Of a stretch of 64,000 bases of DNA, positions 36,422 through 44,733 are shown one piece after another. Position 1 is the stretch's first letter, and every line of letters begins with the position of its first letter. Under the pieces are notes generated by a model. It was not told the origin of the DNA. It ran no database searches and worked only from the letters and a program-made list of their open reading frames with translations. The position numbers and the translations under genes were made by a program. Source of the DNA: Kineococcus sp. NBC_00420 (GTDB lineage: Bacteria > Actinomycetota > Actinomycetes > Actinomycetales > Kineococcaceae); NCBI RefSeq assembly GCF_036021035.1, contig NZ_CP107930.1:2232001-2296000 (forward strand). Reading direction: 5' to 3'.

Positions 36422-36919
36422 TCAGGAGATGTCGCACCCGGCGTGGTCGACGTACTGCTCGGCGTCGGCGAAGACGGCGTCGGAGACGCTCGGGGCCCCA
36501 CCGGCGACGATGATCAAGCAGGGGCGGATCCGGGCGAGCTCGGCCCGGGTCGCGGCGGGCAGGCTGTCGCGTTCGGTCAGCAGCACGGGACCGAACCCCG
36601 AGAAGGTGTTGCCCAGGGCGAGGGCGTCGGGGAACGAGGTCCCGGAGGCGAGGAACACCGCGGACGTGGTGTCGTGGTCCCAGCCGCCCAGGGCGGAGAT
36701 CTGGGCCGCGGTCTCGTAGCGGTCCGCGCCGGAGACGCGGAGGTTGCCGGCCGCCGTCTGCGACGACTTGGTCTCGACGCTGCGCAGGGTGTCGGCCGAG
36801 AGGGTGCGCGCGTGGCGGTCGGTCTGCGGGGCGTCGGTGGCGGAGGCCGCGCTCGCGGAGGCGACCGCGACGGCGGCGAGCCCGACGGCGGCGATGGAGG
36901 CGAGGGTCTTGGTGCGCAT
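36422..36919 (-). CDS. secreted protein with one cell-wall-binding repeat 2 (CWB2) unit
   Basis: The 165-residue protein has a signal peptide (TLASIAAVGLAAVAVASASAASA) and a single CWB2-like unit: RVSGADRYETAAQIS, AVFLASGTSFPDALALG, and GPVLLTERDSLPAATRAELARI ending in a VAGGAPSVS-like motif. CWB2 proteins usually carry three such units that bind anionic wall polymers beside an enzyme domain; here one unit stands alone. Two Cys residues near the C-terminus may form a disulfide. ATG 36919 was chosen because the signal peptide starts there. Confidence 0.8.
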   Translation of the reverse strand: MRTKTLASIAAVGLAAVAVASASAASATDAPQTDRHARTLSADTLRSVETKSSQTAAGNLRVSGADRYETAAQISALGGWDHDTTSAVFLASGTSFPDALALGNTFSGFGPVLLTERDSLPAATRAELARIRPCLIIVAGGAPSVSDAVFADAEQYVDHAGCDIS

Positions 36920-36963
36920 GGTCGGTTCTCCAGACGAGGTGGGGCCCGACGGGGTGGTCACCG

Positions 36964-36989
36964 CCGGTCCCGCAAGGTTTGCGGACCGG
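36964..36989 (-). promoter_or_regulatory. stable hairpin in the leader of the CWB2 gene
   Basis: CCGGTCC and GGACCGG plus GCAA and TTGC pair into an 11-base-pair stem with one bulged base and a 3-base loop, 45 to 70 bases before the CWB2 ATG on its transcribed strand. It could shape leader stability or act as an attenuator; no known riboswitch pattern was recognised. Confidence 0.35.
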
Positions 36990-37517
36990 GGTCCCGGCCG
37001 ACCACGATCCGCCACCGAGCAGCCGCCGAACGAGGAGCAGGTTCACCTGTCCTCGCCATCGAGACCCGCCTGGAGTCACCTGTGAAGCACAGCGAGTAGC
37101 CGACCGGCACTACCTGCAGCCGGTGGCACGACGGGTTGGGTTCGGGTGTCGACGCGCCGGGGCGCTCGCCCCGGTAGGTACCGACGTCCGGAACGGAACG
37201 CGACGATGAGCACCACCCCGTCGACCACGCTGGTCCCCACCCGCCTGGCGGTGCACAGCACGGGGGCGGCCCGACGGCGGCGTCGTGGCACAGCACGTTC
37301 GTGGAACTCCTGAGCCGTTGCCTCGACGACGCGCGACGGCACAGCGCCGCGGAAACCCTGAGGTCCTTCGTCGTCGGACGGAGCGACCTCGGCGACGAAC
37401 TGCACCGACGCCCGGGTCCACGGCGCCCGCACCCTGGTCCCCGTGGAACGACCGGAGGAGTTCAGCGCGGGGCTGCGCGGTCGCGCCGTCCTGCGGCCGA
37501 CTCGGCAGGATGGTCGG
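36990..37517. other. gap with no supported gene between CWB2 and rnz
   Basis: About 530 bases hold the promoter regions of the two divergent genes but no convincing coding sequence. A 35-codon plus-strand frame at 37206-37313 (ATG to TGA, Thr-rich then Arg-rich) has only a weak GGAACG upstream. Larger open frames on both strands here are Arg/Pro-rich and lack family features. CAGGAT at 37506-37511 is the likely -10 of rnz. No repeat or RNA gene was seen. Confidence 0.5.
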
Positions 37518-38465
37518 GTGAGCCCCCGCGAACTCGTCGTCCTCGGCACCGCCGGGCAGGCACCCACCAGGACCCGCAACCACAACGGGTACCTGCTGCG
37601 CTGGGACGGCACCTCGATCCTCTTCGACCCCGGCGAAGGCATCCAGCGTCAGATGCTGCACGCCGAGGTCTCCGCACCCCGTATCGAGCGGATCTGCGTG
37701 ACCCACCGCCACAACGACCACTGCCTGGGCATCCCCGGCGTCCTGAACCGGATGGCCCAGGACGGACCGGGACGTGCGGTGACCCTGCACGGGCCGGTCG
37801 ACGCGTTCGAGCACCTCCACGCGCTCGCCGTCGTCGCCGACGCGCACGTGGCGGTCACCGTCGAGGGGGTTCCCACCCTGGACGAGCCCGTCGACGTGGC
37901 CGAGGTCGCGGGGTGCCGGTTGACCGCGCAGGCCCTGGACCACCGGGTCCCCACGATCGGCTACCGGTTGGCCGAACCCGCGGGCCGGTCCTTCGACGCC
38001 GACGCCCTCGCCGCCGCGGGGATCAGCGGTCGCGACGTCGGGGAACTGGCACGACGGGGTGAACTCCGCGGGGTCCGCCTCGGCGACGTCTCCGTGGAAC
38101 GCCCCGGGCAGGTGTTCGGCTTCGTGATGGACACCCGCCTCTGCCCGGCCGTCGAGGAGGTCGTCCGCGACGCCGACCTCGCCGTCCTGGAGTGCACGTA
38201 CGCCGACCGCGACACCGACCTGGCCCTCAGCCGGGGGCACCTGACCGCCCGTCAGGCCGGGCTCGCCGCCGCCCGTGCCGGAGTGCGCACGCTGGTGTTG
38301 GCGCACTTCTCGCAGCGCTACCCCGACCTGGAGGAACTCGGACTCGAAGCCCGGGCCGCGATCGCGGAGGTCGGAGCCGGGACGACGGTCCACGTCGCCC
38401 GCGACCTCGACGTCGTCGCGGTACCGCCCCGACGTCACCCTGCGCCGGCGTCCCGGGCGTCGTAG
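37518..38465 (+). CDS. rnz: ribonuclease Z (tRNase Z)
   Basis: The 315-residue metallo-beta-lactamase-fold enzyme has THRHNDH with His63, His65, Asp67 and His68, an N-terminal LVVLGTAGQAPTRTRNHNGYLLRWDG, GFVMDTRLCPAVEE and a late LAHFSQRY. This is the RNase Z pattern; it removes 3' trailers from tRNA precursors. GTG 37518 lies 6 bases after CAGGAT, a leaderless layout, and gives the family's usual short N-terminus. Confidence 0.9.
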   Translation: MSPRELVVLGTAGQAPTRTRNHNGYLLRWDGTSILFDPGEGIQRQMLHAEVSAPRIERICVTHRHNDHCLGIPGVLNRMAQDGPGRAVTLHGPVDAFEHLHALAVVADAHVAVTVEGVPTLDEPVDVAEVAGCRLTAQALDHRVPTIGYRLAEPAGRSFDADALAAAGISGRDVGELARRGELRGVRLGDVSVERPGQVFGFVMDTRLCPAVEEVVRDADLAVLECTYADRDTDLALSRGHLTARQAGLAAARAGVRTLVLAHFSQRYPDLEELGLEARAAIAEVGAGTTVHVARDLDVVAVPPRRHPAPASRAS

Positions 38466-38474
38466 CGTCGGGGC

Positions 38475-38588
38475 GTGAGCCAGCCGACGTTCGACCCCGC
38501 CGACCCGCCCGTCCCCGAGCTCGAGGAGGACGAGGACGTGCCGCCCCGTCCGGAGGAGGAGGTCGCCGACGCCGGCGAGGCTCCCTGA
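38475..38588 (+). CDS. 37-residue acidic protein, leaderless
   Basis: A GTG at 38475 sits 6 bases after TAGCGT, the same leaderless layout used by neighbouring genes, and opens 37 codons ending in TGA. The peptide is dominated by Glu, Asp and Pro (PELEEDEDVPPRPEEEVADAGEA) with no Cys or aromatic beyond one Phe. I recognise no family. Promoter fit and biased composition argue for a real small gene, but length makes chance possible. Confidence 0.45.
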   Translation: MSQPTFDPADPPVPELEEDEDVPPRPEEEVADAGEAP

Positions 38589-38741
38589 GCCGGGGCCGCT
38601 GGGGGTGCCGGGTGAGCGCCTGTGCGAGGCCGGGTGGCCCTCGAAGGCCCCACTGGTTCCCCGTCGTCCTCCCGCAGGACGGACCGGACGCGGGAAGCCC
38701 ACCGCCGGGTGGCGATGGGCTCCCTCGATGGCCTGGGTCGG

Positions 38742-40061
38742 TCAGGCGGTGACCGTCTCCAGCTTCCCGTGCGTCGCGCGGACCTGGGGAACCCGGAGGA
38801 ACTGCACCAGGACGAACGCGACGGCGTAGAGGCCGACGAAGGACCACACGACGGCCTGGTTGCTGCCACCGAGCTGCAGCACCACCCACACGACGGCGGA
38901 TCCGAGGAACGTCGCCCCACCGGCGGCGGTGGTGTACATCGCCATCGCGGCACCCTTGTGGTCGGGGGCGAGCGCGGGCATGATCGCGCCCATCGGCACG
39001 AAACCGGCGAGGAGCATCCCGAAGACGCAGCCAGCGAGGACGGACAGGACGTAACCCCAGGTGCTGCCGGCGGGAACCAGCTGCGGCACGTACCACCAGA
39101 GCACGAGACCGCAGGCGGATCCGACGATCCCGAACCACTGAACGGTGCGCTGCCAGCCGATCTTGTCCCCGATCGCGCCGAACATGGCGTTCACCAGGAT
39201 GTTCGTCGCGTAGACGCACACGGTCATGACCAGCCAGCGGGACTGGCCCCAGCCGCGTTCGGTGGCGATGACGGCCGGCAGGACGATGAACATCCCGAAC
39301 TCGGGCGCGGTGTTGATGAGTCGCACCAGGAACCCCATGCCGACCTTGGGTTGCCGGAACGCCAGACGGACGCCCGAGGTCAGGACCTGTGCGGCTGACT
39401 CCTCCGCCGGGGCGATCCGCTGGTTCCCGCGCGGGTCGCGGACGCCGAGCCAGGCGATGAGGAACCCGATGACCACGAGGCCGATCGAGGCGACCATCGC
39501 GCCCGTCTCACCCGGGGTGCCGCCACCGAACAGCGGGATCGCCCCGACGGCGAACAGCGAGCCCAGCGTCGGCAGACCACCGGTGAACGCGACGTAGAAC
39601 CAGCCGACGGCCGCGCCGTTGCGTTCTGGCCGGGTGGTGATGTTCACCCACACCAGGAACGCGAAGGCGAAGAGCGGGAACCCGAACCCCCGGACGGCGT
39701 AGGCGGCCGCGGCCAGCGGGAAGCTCTCCGCCTGCAGGGCGAGCAGGAACAGCACCTCGAAGACGACCCAGACGACGAAACCCAGGGCCATGACCCGGCG
39801 CGGCCCGAACAGGTCGGACAGGGCCCCGGACACGTAGCTGCCGACGAGGACGCAGAGGCTGTAGTAGGTGATGATGCTCGCGACGGCGCTCTCCGGTCGA
39901 CCGAGCACGTCGACCAGGTGCGGGGTCAGGAAGTTCGACTCGACGCCGTTGCCGGTCATGAAGACCAGGACCCCGACGAAACCCCAGCGGAGGACCGGGG
40001 GGATGCCCAGTCGCTGCAGCCGGCCCTCCGACGGCGCGTCGGTCGTGCTCTGCGGGGTCAC
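38742..40061 (-). CDS. MFS polyol permease
   Basis: The 439-residue carrier has 12 transmembrane segments and the MFS loop SGALSDLFGPRRVMALG between helices 2 and 3. The overall pattern resembles the bacterial polyol permeases RbtT and DalT (ribitol, arabinitol). Its start overlaps the stop of the polyol dehydrogenase gene (ATGA), so permease and enzyme are co-translated. Uptake of a C4 or C5 polyol is the likely role. Confidence 0.82.
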   Translation of the reverse strand: MTPQSTTDAPSEGRLQRLGIPPVLRWGFVGVLVFMTGNGVESNFLTPHLVDVLGRPESAVASIITYYSLCVLVGSYVSGALSDLFGPRRVMALGFVVWVVFEVLFLLALQAESFPLAAAAYAVRGFGFPLFAFAFLVWVNITTRPERNGAAVGWFYVAFTGGLPTLGSLFAVGAIPLFGGGTPGETGAMVASIGLVVIGFLIAWLGVRDPRGNQRIAPAEESAAQVLTSGVRLAFRQPKVGMGFLVRLINTAPEFGMFIVLPAVIATERGWGQSRWLVMTVCVYATNILVNAMFGAIGDKIGWQRTVQWFGIVGSACGLVLWWYVPQLVPAGSTWGYVLSVLAGCVFGMLLAGFVPMGAIMPALAPDHKGAAMAMYTTAAGGATFLGSAVVWVVLQLGGSNQAVVWSFVGLYAVAFVLVQFLRVPQVRATHGKLETVTA

Positions 40062-41152
40062 GACAACCCCGGGACGATGGACACCTTGACGGAGTTCGCC
40101 GAGTCGGCCACGAGGTCGAGTCCCTTCTGGAACTCTTCCAGCGGCAGCTGGTGGGAGCAGATCTCGTCCAGCGGCAGCCGGCCCGAGGCGATGAGCTTGA
40201 GCGCGGCGGGCCAGGTGTTCTGCCCCAGGTGGGCCCCCAGGACGTTCAGTTCCTTGTCGTCGCTGATGATCGACCAGTCGACCGACACCGGGTCCTTGAA
40301 CACCGAGTACTCGACGAAGGTCCCGAGCTTGCGCAACAGGTTCAGGCCCTGCGCCACCGCCGACGGGTGACCGGTCCCCTCGATGTAGACGTCGGCACCG
40401 TAGCCGTCAGTGAGGTCCTTGACGGTCTGGACCACGTCGACCTCGGTGATGTTCAGGGTGAGGTCGGCCCCGCACTTCTTCGCCAGTTCCAGCTTCTGCG
40501 GCAGCGCGTCGAGGGCGATGATGCGCTTCGGGAACTTCGCGGCCGCACCGGCGATCATGCCGAGGCCGATCGGGCCGCAGCCGGCGATGACGACGGTGTC
40601 GTCGAAGCGGATGTTCGCCCGCTCGACGGCGTGCAGCGCGCAGGACAGCGGTTCGGCGTAGGCGACCTGCCACGGCGGGAGGTCCGAGGGCGCCTTGTGG
40701 ACCAGCGCCTCCTTCGGCAGGACCATGTACTCGGCCATGGCGCCCGGGGTGCGGCGCTTGAACCCGAACATGTCGTGCGGCTGGCACATGTGGTAGTTGC
40801 CGGTGTTGCAGTAGCGGCAGTTCCAGCACGGGACGATCTGCTCGGCGACGACGCGGTCGCCTTCCGACACGCCCCAGCGGGCGGTCGCCTCGGCGTCGAT
40901 CCCGACGACGCGGCCGGTGAACTCGTGTCCGGGGACGACCCCGGTCTCGGTCCACGCCGGGCGGTTCTCGTCGCCCCAGAACTTCGCGGCGCCGTGGTAG
41001 CACTTCAGGTCGCTGGCGCAGATGCCGACGGCCTCGACCTTCAGCAGGATCTCCCCCGGTCCCGCGACCGGGACGGGGATCTCCTCGAGGCGGTAGTCCT
41101 CCGGTCCGTGCACCACGACGGCTCGCATGGTCTGTGGTTCAGTGCCGGTCAT
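40058..41152 (-). CDS. zinc-dependent polyol dehydrogenase, erythritol/L-threitol dehydrogenase-like
   Basis: The 364-residue medium-chain dehydrogenase has catalytic zinc ligands Cys45 and the His76-Glu77 pair in VVPGHEF, a structural zinc site PCWNCRYCNTGNYHMC, and the NAD motif GCGPIGLGM. The segment GICASDLKCYHGAAKFWGDE matches what I recall of EltD, the mycobacterial enzyme that oxidises erythritol or L-threitol to L-erythrulose. I chose ATG 41152, with GAGGGAG upstream. It leads an operon with the polyol permease, opposite a SorC-type regulator. Substrate identity is inferred. Confidence 0.8.
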   Translation of the reverse strand: MTGTEPQTMRAVVVHGPEDYRLEEIPVPVAGPGEILLKVEAVGICASDLKCYHGAAKFWGDENRPAWTETGVVPGHEFTGRVVGIDAEATARWGVSEGDRVVAEQIVPCWNCRYCNTGNYHMCQPHDMFGFKRRTPGAMAEYMVLPKEALVHKAPSDLPPWQVAYAEPLSCALHAVERANIRFDDTVVIAGCGPIGLGMIAGAAAKFPKRIIALDALPQKLELAKKCGADLTLNITEVDVVQTVKDLTDGYGADVYIEGTGHPSAVAQGLNLLRKLGTFVEYSVFKDPVSVDWSIISDDKELNVLGAHLGQNTWPAALKLIASGRLPLDEICSHQLPLEEFQKGLDLVADSANSVKVSIVPGLS

Positions 41153-41218
41153 CAGCTGCTCCCTCGCAGAGTCCGTCGACCCCTCACGGGTCCGTCCTGT
41201 CCTGACCCTAGGACCGGC

Positions 41219-41243
41219 CAGCACAGATGTCCAGCACACATGT
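41219..41243. promoter_or_regulatory. tandem 12-base operator candidate for the SorC-type regulator
   Basis: Two nearly identical direct repeats, CAGCACAGATGT (41219-41230) and CAGCACACATGT (41232-41243), lie side by side between the divergent dehydrogenase and regulator genes. Position and repetition fit a SorC-family operator controlling the polyol operon and the regulator. Confidence 0.55.
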
Positions 41244-41309
41244 GCACGGCCGACTCGAGTGCCCTCCCCGCCGCTGGGTAGCGTGGCGGCCGACACAGGA
41301 GGTGGGGGC

Positions 41310-42257
41310 GTGGTCAAGGGACCCAAGGGAGACAGCCGGTTCCCACTGGCGCTGGCGCACACCGCCGCGACGCTCTACTACCTGCAGGACGCGACCCAGG
41401 CCGAGATCGCGGAGCGACTGGGCACGTCCCGCGCGACCGTGAGCCGTCTGCTGCAGGAGGCGCGGGACCGGGGACTGGTCCGCATCGAGGTGCTGCCGCT
41501 CCCCCGGGAGGACCCCGACGACCTCGCGGAACGGCTGCGCACGGCCCTCGGGCTGGAGGGGGTCTGGCTGTCGCCCGCCACCACGACCCAGCACGTGGCC
41601 GAGGCCGTCTCGCCCGTCCTGGCCGTGCTGCTCGCCGGCCTCGGCCTCGTCGCCGGGGACGTGCTCCTGGTCTCCTCGGGGCGGACCGCCTACGAGATCG
41701 CCCGACGCGAACTGCCCGCGTTGCCGGGCGTCGTCGTGGCCCCGATGGTCGGCGGCCAGGACGAGGCCGAGGCCTGGTACCAGACCAACGAGATCACCCG
41801 TCGCGTCGCCGCCGCCGTGGGCGGGACCCCGCGGTTCCTGCACGCTCCCGCGTTCCCGGGGCGCGGGCTGCGGCGCAGCCTGGTCGCGGACCCGGAGTTC
41901 AAGCGGTTCACCGCGCTCTGGGAGAGCGCCCGGTGCGCGGTCATGGGCGTGGGCGCCCCTCCGCTGCAGCGCGACTCGATCCCGAGCTTCGTCCCCACCG
42001 CGGAGACCCCGTTGCGCGACGCCGTCGGCGACGTCGCCTCCCGCTTCTACGACGCGCACGGCGTGGAGATCTCCTACGACGGCGCCGACCGCCTCATCGC
42101 GATCCCGCTCGACGTGCTGCGGGCCGTCCCGCACCGCATCGCCGTCGTCTACGGGGCGGTGAAGGTGCCGAGCGTCCTCGCCGGCGCCCGCGGCGGCTTC
42201 TTCAACCACCTCGTCACCGACCCGGCGACGGCCGCCAAGCTCCTCACGGCGGCGTGA
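41310..42257 (+). CDS. SorC/DeoR-type sugar-binding transcriptional regulator
   Basis: The 315-residue protein has an N-terminal helix-turn-helix (about 18-45, LYYLQDATQAEIAERLGTSRATVSRLLQEA) and a SorC sugar-phosphate-binding domain with SSGRTAYEIARREL, GGTPRFLHAPAF and HRIAVVYGAVKVPSVLAG. Members respond to phosphorylated sugars. GTG 41310 has GGAGG 7 bases upstream. Divergence from the polyol dehydrogenase-permease operon makes that its target. Its 3' end overlaps the convergent EVE-like gene by 14 bases. Confidence 0.87.
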   Translation: MVKGPKGDSRFPLALAHTAATLYYLQDATQAEIAERLGTSRATVSRLLQEARDRGLVRIEVLPLPREDPDDLAERLRTALGLEGVWLSPATTTQHVAEAVSPVLAVLLAGLGLVAGDVLLVSSGRTAYEIARRELPALPGVVVAPMVGGQDEAEAWYQTNEITRRVAAAVGGTPRFLHAPAFPGRGLRRSLVADPEFKRFTALWESARCAVMGVGAPPLQRDSIPSFVPTAETPLRDAVGDVASRFYDAHGVEISYDGADRLIAIPLDVLRAVPHRIAVVYGAVKVPSVLAGARGGFFNHLVTDPATAAKLLTAA

Positions 42258-42672
42258 GACCCCACGCGTCCCGGTCGTCGTCGGCGAGCCGTTCCAGCAC
42301 CGCCGCGAGCTGGTCGCTGCGCAGGTAGGAGGGGTTGCTCCCCGCCGCCATCCGGATCACCTCCGCCGCGCGGAACCGGCCGTCGGCGAGCAGCGCGGAC
42401 CGCTCGACCGGCGCTCTGAGGGGCAGGAGGTCGAGCTCCACCCGGTCGTCGTCGCCCGGGACCCCCGCGAGCCGTCCCACCGCCGCGACCCCGGGGTCGC
42501 GCGCTCCGCTCACCCACAGCAGGCACGGCTGCCCGGCGGCCATCAGGCCCAGCCGGTAGCTCGGGCGCAGGCATCGTCGCACCGCCTGCCATCCCGCCGG
42601 CTCCAGTTCCGCGGGCCGACCGGCCGACTTCACCAGCCAGCAGGCCACGTCGTCGTTCGACAGCCGGCGCAC
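42244..42672 (-). CDS. EVE/PUA-like domain protein
   Basis: The 142-residue protein resembles EVE-domain proteins: WLVKSAGRPAEL near the start, a LLWVSGA segment with a following GVAAVGRLAG strand, and ELDLLPLRAPVERSALL. EVE and related PUA-like folds bind modified bases or RNA. The match is by pattern only. It is the last gene of the DUF969-DUF979-DUF2891 transcription unit, starting 5 bases before the upstream stop region, though a functional link with oxoproline is not obvious. Confidence 0.5.
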   Translation of the reverse strand: MRRLSNDDVACWLVKSAGRPAELEPAGWQAVRRCLRPSYRLGLMAAGQPCLLWVSGARDPGVAAVGRLAGVPGDDDRVELDLLPLRAPVERSALLADGRFRAAEVIRMAAGSNPSYLRSDQLAAVLERLADDDRDAWGLTPP

Positions 42673-42676
42673 CCGC

Positions 42677-43705
42677 TCATCGTGGCCGAGGTCCGCCGAG
42701 GTCGCCCGCCCGAGCGGCGAGGGCCCGCGCCGCGAACGTCCCCAGCCAGTGAGTGCTGGCGTAGCCGTCGGCGGACAACGCCTCCAGGCCCCGCCCGAGG
42801 TGCACGTCGGCGGCCCCGGAGAGGACGCCCCGCCTCGAGTCGGTCGGGTCCAGCGCGGCGGCCAGGTCCGCCAGGGCGGCCGCGCGCGAGAGGTTCAGCC
42901 CGTCGAGGTGGCCGAGGCGGCCGTCCAACCGGTCGGGCACCGCGACCGGTTCGAGCAGGGTCCGGGGTTCCCCCTGCGCCAGTCCCGGCCAGAACCCCTG
43001 CAGCCACGGCGGGAACTCCTCGGCGGGGAGCAACCGTCGCACCAGGTCGGCCTCGGCCAGACCCGGCGAGAGGAAGTCCTCTCCCGACGGTTCCCAGGTC
43101 AGGGGGGCGTCCCGGTCGGGCAGGAACCAGTCCGTGGCCGTGGCGCGCACGGCGTCGGCCAGGTCGTCCCGGCCCAGCACGGGAGCCGCGTCGAGGAGCA
43201 GGCCGAGCGAGAACGCGGAGTTCGCGTGGGTTCCGGCGCGCACCGGACGCCCCGCCCGCGGCAGCCAGTCGAGGACGAGGTCGGCGACGGCGTCGGCCGC
43301 GGGGCGCAGCGCCGATCCCCAGGCGGGGTTCGCACCGGTCCAGGCCCGGCACTGCGCGGCGAGGGTCACCAGCCAGGCCCAGCCGTAGGGCCGTTCGAAA
43401 CCCGGCGACGTCACCAGGGCGAGGGTCTCGCGTTCGAGGTCGGCCGCGGTGAGGTGGTCGTCGAGAACGGCCCGCACCGCCTCGACGTCGATCTCCTCGG
43501 GGTGGTGCTCGAGGAGGAACACCAGCAGCCAGTGCGTGTGCACGGCGGAGTGCCAGTCGTAGCACCCGTGGAAGGCCGGGTGCGCCGCCCTCGGCCGGAC
43601 CAGGTCCCCGGGACCCCGGAGTTCCGTCCCCGGCGCGTGGGGGAACTCCCGCCGCACGTTCGCCACGGCCGTCCGGGCCAACCGCCCGGCGAGCGGGGCG
43701 AGCAT
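42677..43705 (-). CDS. DUF2891 family protein
   Basis: The 342-residue soluble protein matches DUF2891: HPAFHGCYDWHSAVHTHWLLV near residue 45, GWAWLVTLAAQCRAW and an alpha-helical toroid-like pattern, ending in STHWLGTFAARAL. The fold suggests a glycosidase- or epimerase-like (alpha/alpha)6 barrel; activity is unknown. ATG 43705 overlaps the DUF979 stop (TGATG). DUF2891 proteins commonly sit beside DUF969/DUF979 genes. Confidence 0.8.
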   Translation of the reverse strand: MLAPLAGRLARTAVANVRREFPHAPGTELRGPGDLVRPRAAHPAFHGCYDWHSAVHTHWLLVFLLEHHPEEIDVEAVRAVLDDHLTAADLERETLALVTSPGFERPYGWAWLVTLAAQCRAWTGANPAWGSALRPAADAVADLVLDWLPRAGRPVRAGTHANSAFSLGLLLDAAPVLGRDDLADAVRATATDWFLPDRDAPLTWEPSGEDFLSPGLAEADLVRRLLPAEEFPPWLQGFWPGLAQGEPRTLLEPVAVPDRLDGRLGHLDGLNLSRAAALADLAAALDPTDSRRGVLSGAADVHLGRGLEALSADGYASTHWLGTFAARALAARAGDLGGPRPR

Positions 43706-44733
43706 CAGAAGGCCAGGAAGTACATCAGGACGACGTTCGCGACGAGCAGCGGGACGGCCGTCGGGATCTGCTGCCGGATCACGGCGTAGTTGCTCCTCAG
43801 TTCCAGCAACGCCACGGGGACGACGTTGAAGTTCGCGGCCATCGGGGTGCAGAGCGTCCCGCAGTACCCCGACAGCATCCCGATCGCGAACACCACCGGC
43901 GGGTTCCCGCCCATGGCCTCGACGAGCACCGGGTAGCCGATCGCCGCGGTGAGCACCGGGAAGGCCGCGAAGGCGTTGCCCATGACGACGGTGAACACCG
44001 CCATGCCGACGCAGTAGAGGATCACCGCCGGCAGCAGCGCGCCGTCCGGCAGGACGGCCGAGACCGTGGTGCCGATGGCGTCCCCGACCCCGGCGGTCGC
44101 GAACACGAGCCCGAGCACCGACAGCAACTGCGGCAGGACGAGGGCCCAGCCGAGGTCCTCGGTGAGGCGACGTCCTTCGGTCAGGGCGAGGGCCGGCGTC
44201 CGTTGCCGGAACAACCACATCCCGACCGGGACCGCGATGATCCCCGCCGCGGCGAGACCGATGACGGTCTCGCTGCCGCTCTGGAGCAACGGCTGACCGC
44301 CGACGGTGATGTCCTTGCCCACCGTGGCGCACAACGCGGTCACGACCGGGATGATGAGGACCGGGACGAAGAGACGGTTCCCGAACCGGGCGGCGAGCAC
44401 CTCGCGCGTCGCGAGCAGCGTCGTCCCCGCACGACCGGCCGGGGAAGCGGGGCCGTCGACGACCGCGGCCGTCCCTCCGCCCGCGGCGGACCCGCTGCGC
44501 GCCAACCGACCCGTCCCCGCGATCGCGGCGATGGCGACGATCGCGAGTCCGAGCGGCCACCCCGGCGCGGTCTGCGCCACGACGAACGAGCTGTAGGGGA
44601 AGCAGAGGCCGAGCAACGCCCAGAACGCGCCGCTCGTGGCCCGGCGGGGGTTGCTCCGGTCGCGGGCGACGAGGGCGCCGACGACGAGGAAGAAGAACCC
44701 CATCACCCAGTAGAACCACTCGACGCGGATCAC
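43705..44733 (-). CDS. DUF979 membrane protein, probable transporter subunit
   Basis: The 342-residue protein has about nine to ten membrane segments (first WFYWVMGFFFLVVGAL) and the DUF979 features AVFTVVMGNAFAAFPVLTAAIG and LSGYCGTLCTPMAANFNVVP. It always pairs with DUF969. The GTG overlaps the DUF969 stop (GTGA). These pairs are found next to pyroglutamyl peptidase and 5-oxoprolinase genes, so uptake of 5-oxoproline or pyroglutamyl peptides is the favoured inference. Confidence 0.85.
   Translation of the reverse strand: MIRVEWFYWVMGFFFLVVGALVARDRSNPRRATSGAFWALLGLCFPYSSFVVAQTAPGWPLGLAIVAIAAIAGTGRLARSGSAAGGGTAAVVDGPASPAGRAGTTLLATREVLAARFGNRLFVPVLIIPVVTALCATVGKDITVGGQPLLQSGSETVIGLAAAGIIAVPVGMWLFRQRTPALALTEGRRLTEDLGWALVLPQLLSVLGLVFATAGVGDAIGTTVSAVLPDGALLPAVILYCVGMAVFTVVMGNAFAAFPVLTAAIGYPVLVEAMGGNPPVVFAIGMLSGYCGTLCTPMAANFNVVPVALLELRSNYAVIRQQIPTAVPLLVANVVLMYFLAF

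Noticed and set aside
36844-37200. Second c-di-AMP riboswitch before the CWB2 gene
   Set aside because: The leader lacks the GAACCCGACAGCT and GGGGGACCCA blocks that mark the aptamer before the Rpf-like gene.
37076-37642. Minus-strand frame in the CWB2-rnz gap
   Set aside because: Arg/Pro/Val-rich, no start signal, no motif, and it overlaps the rnz start region.
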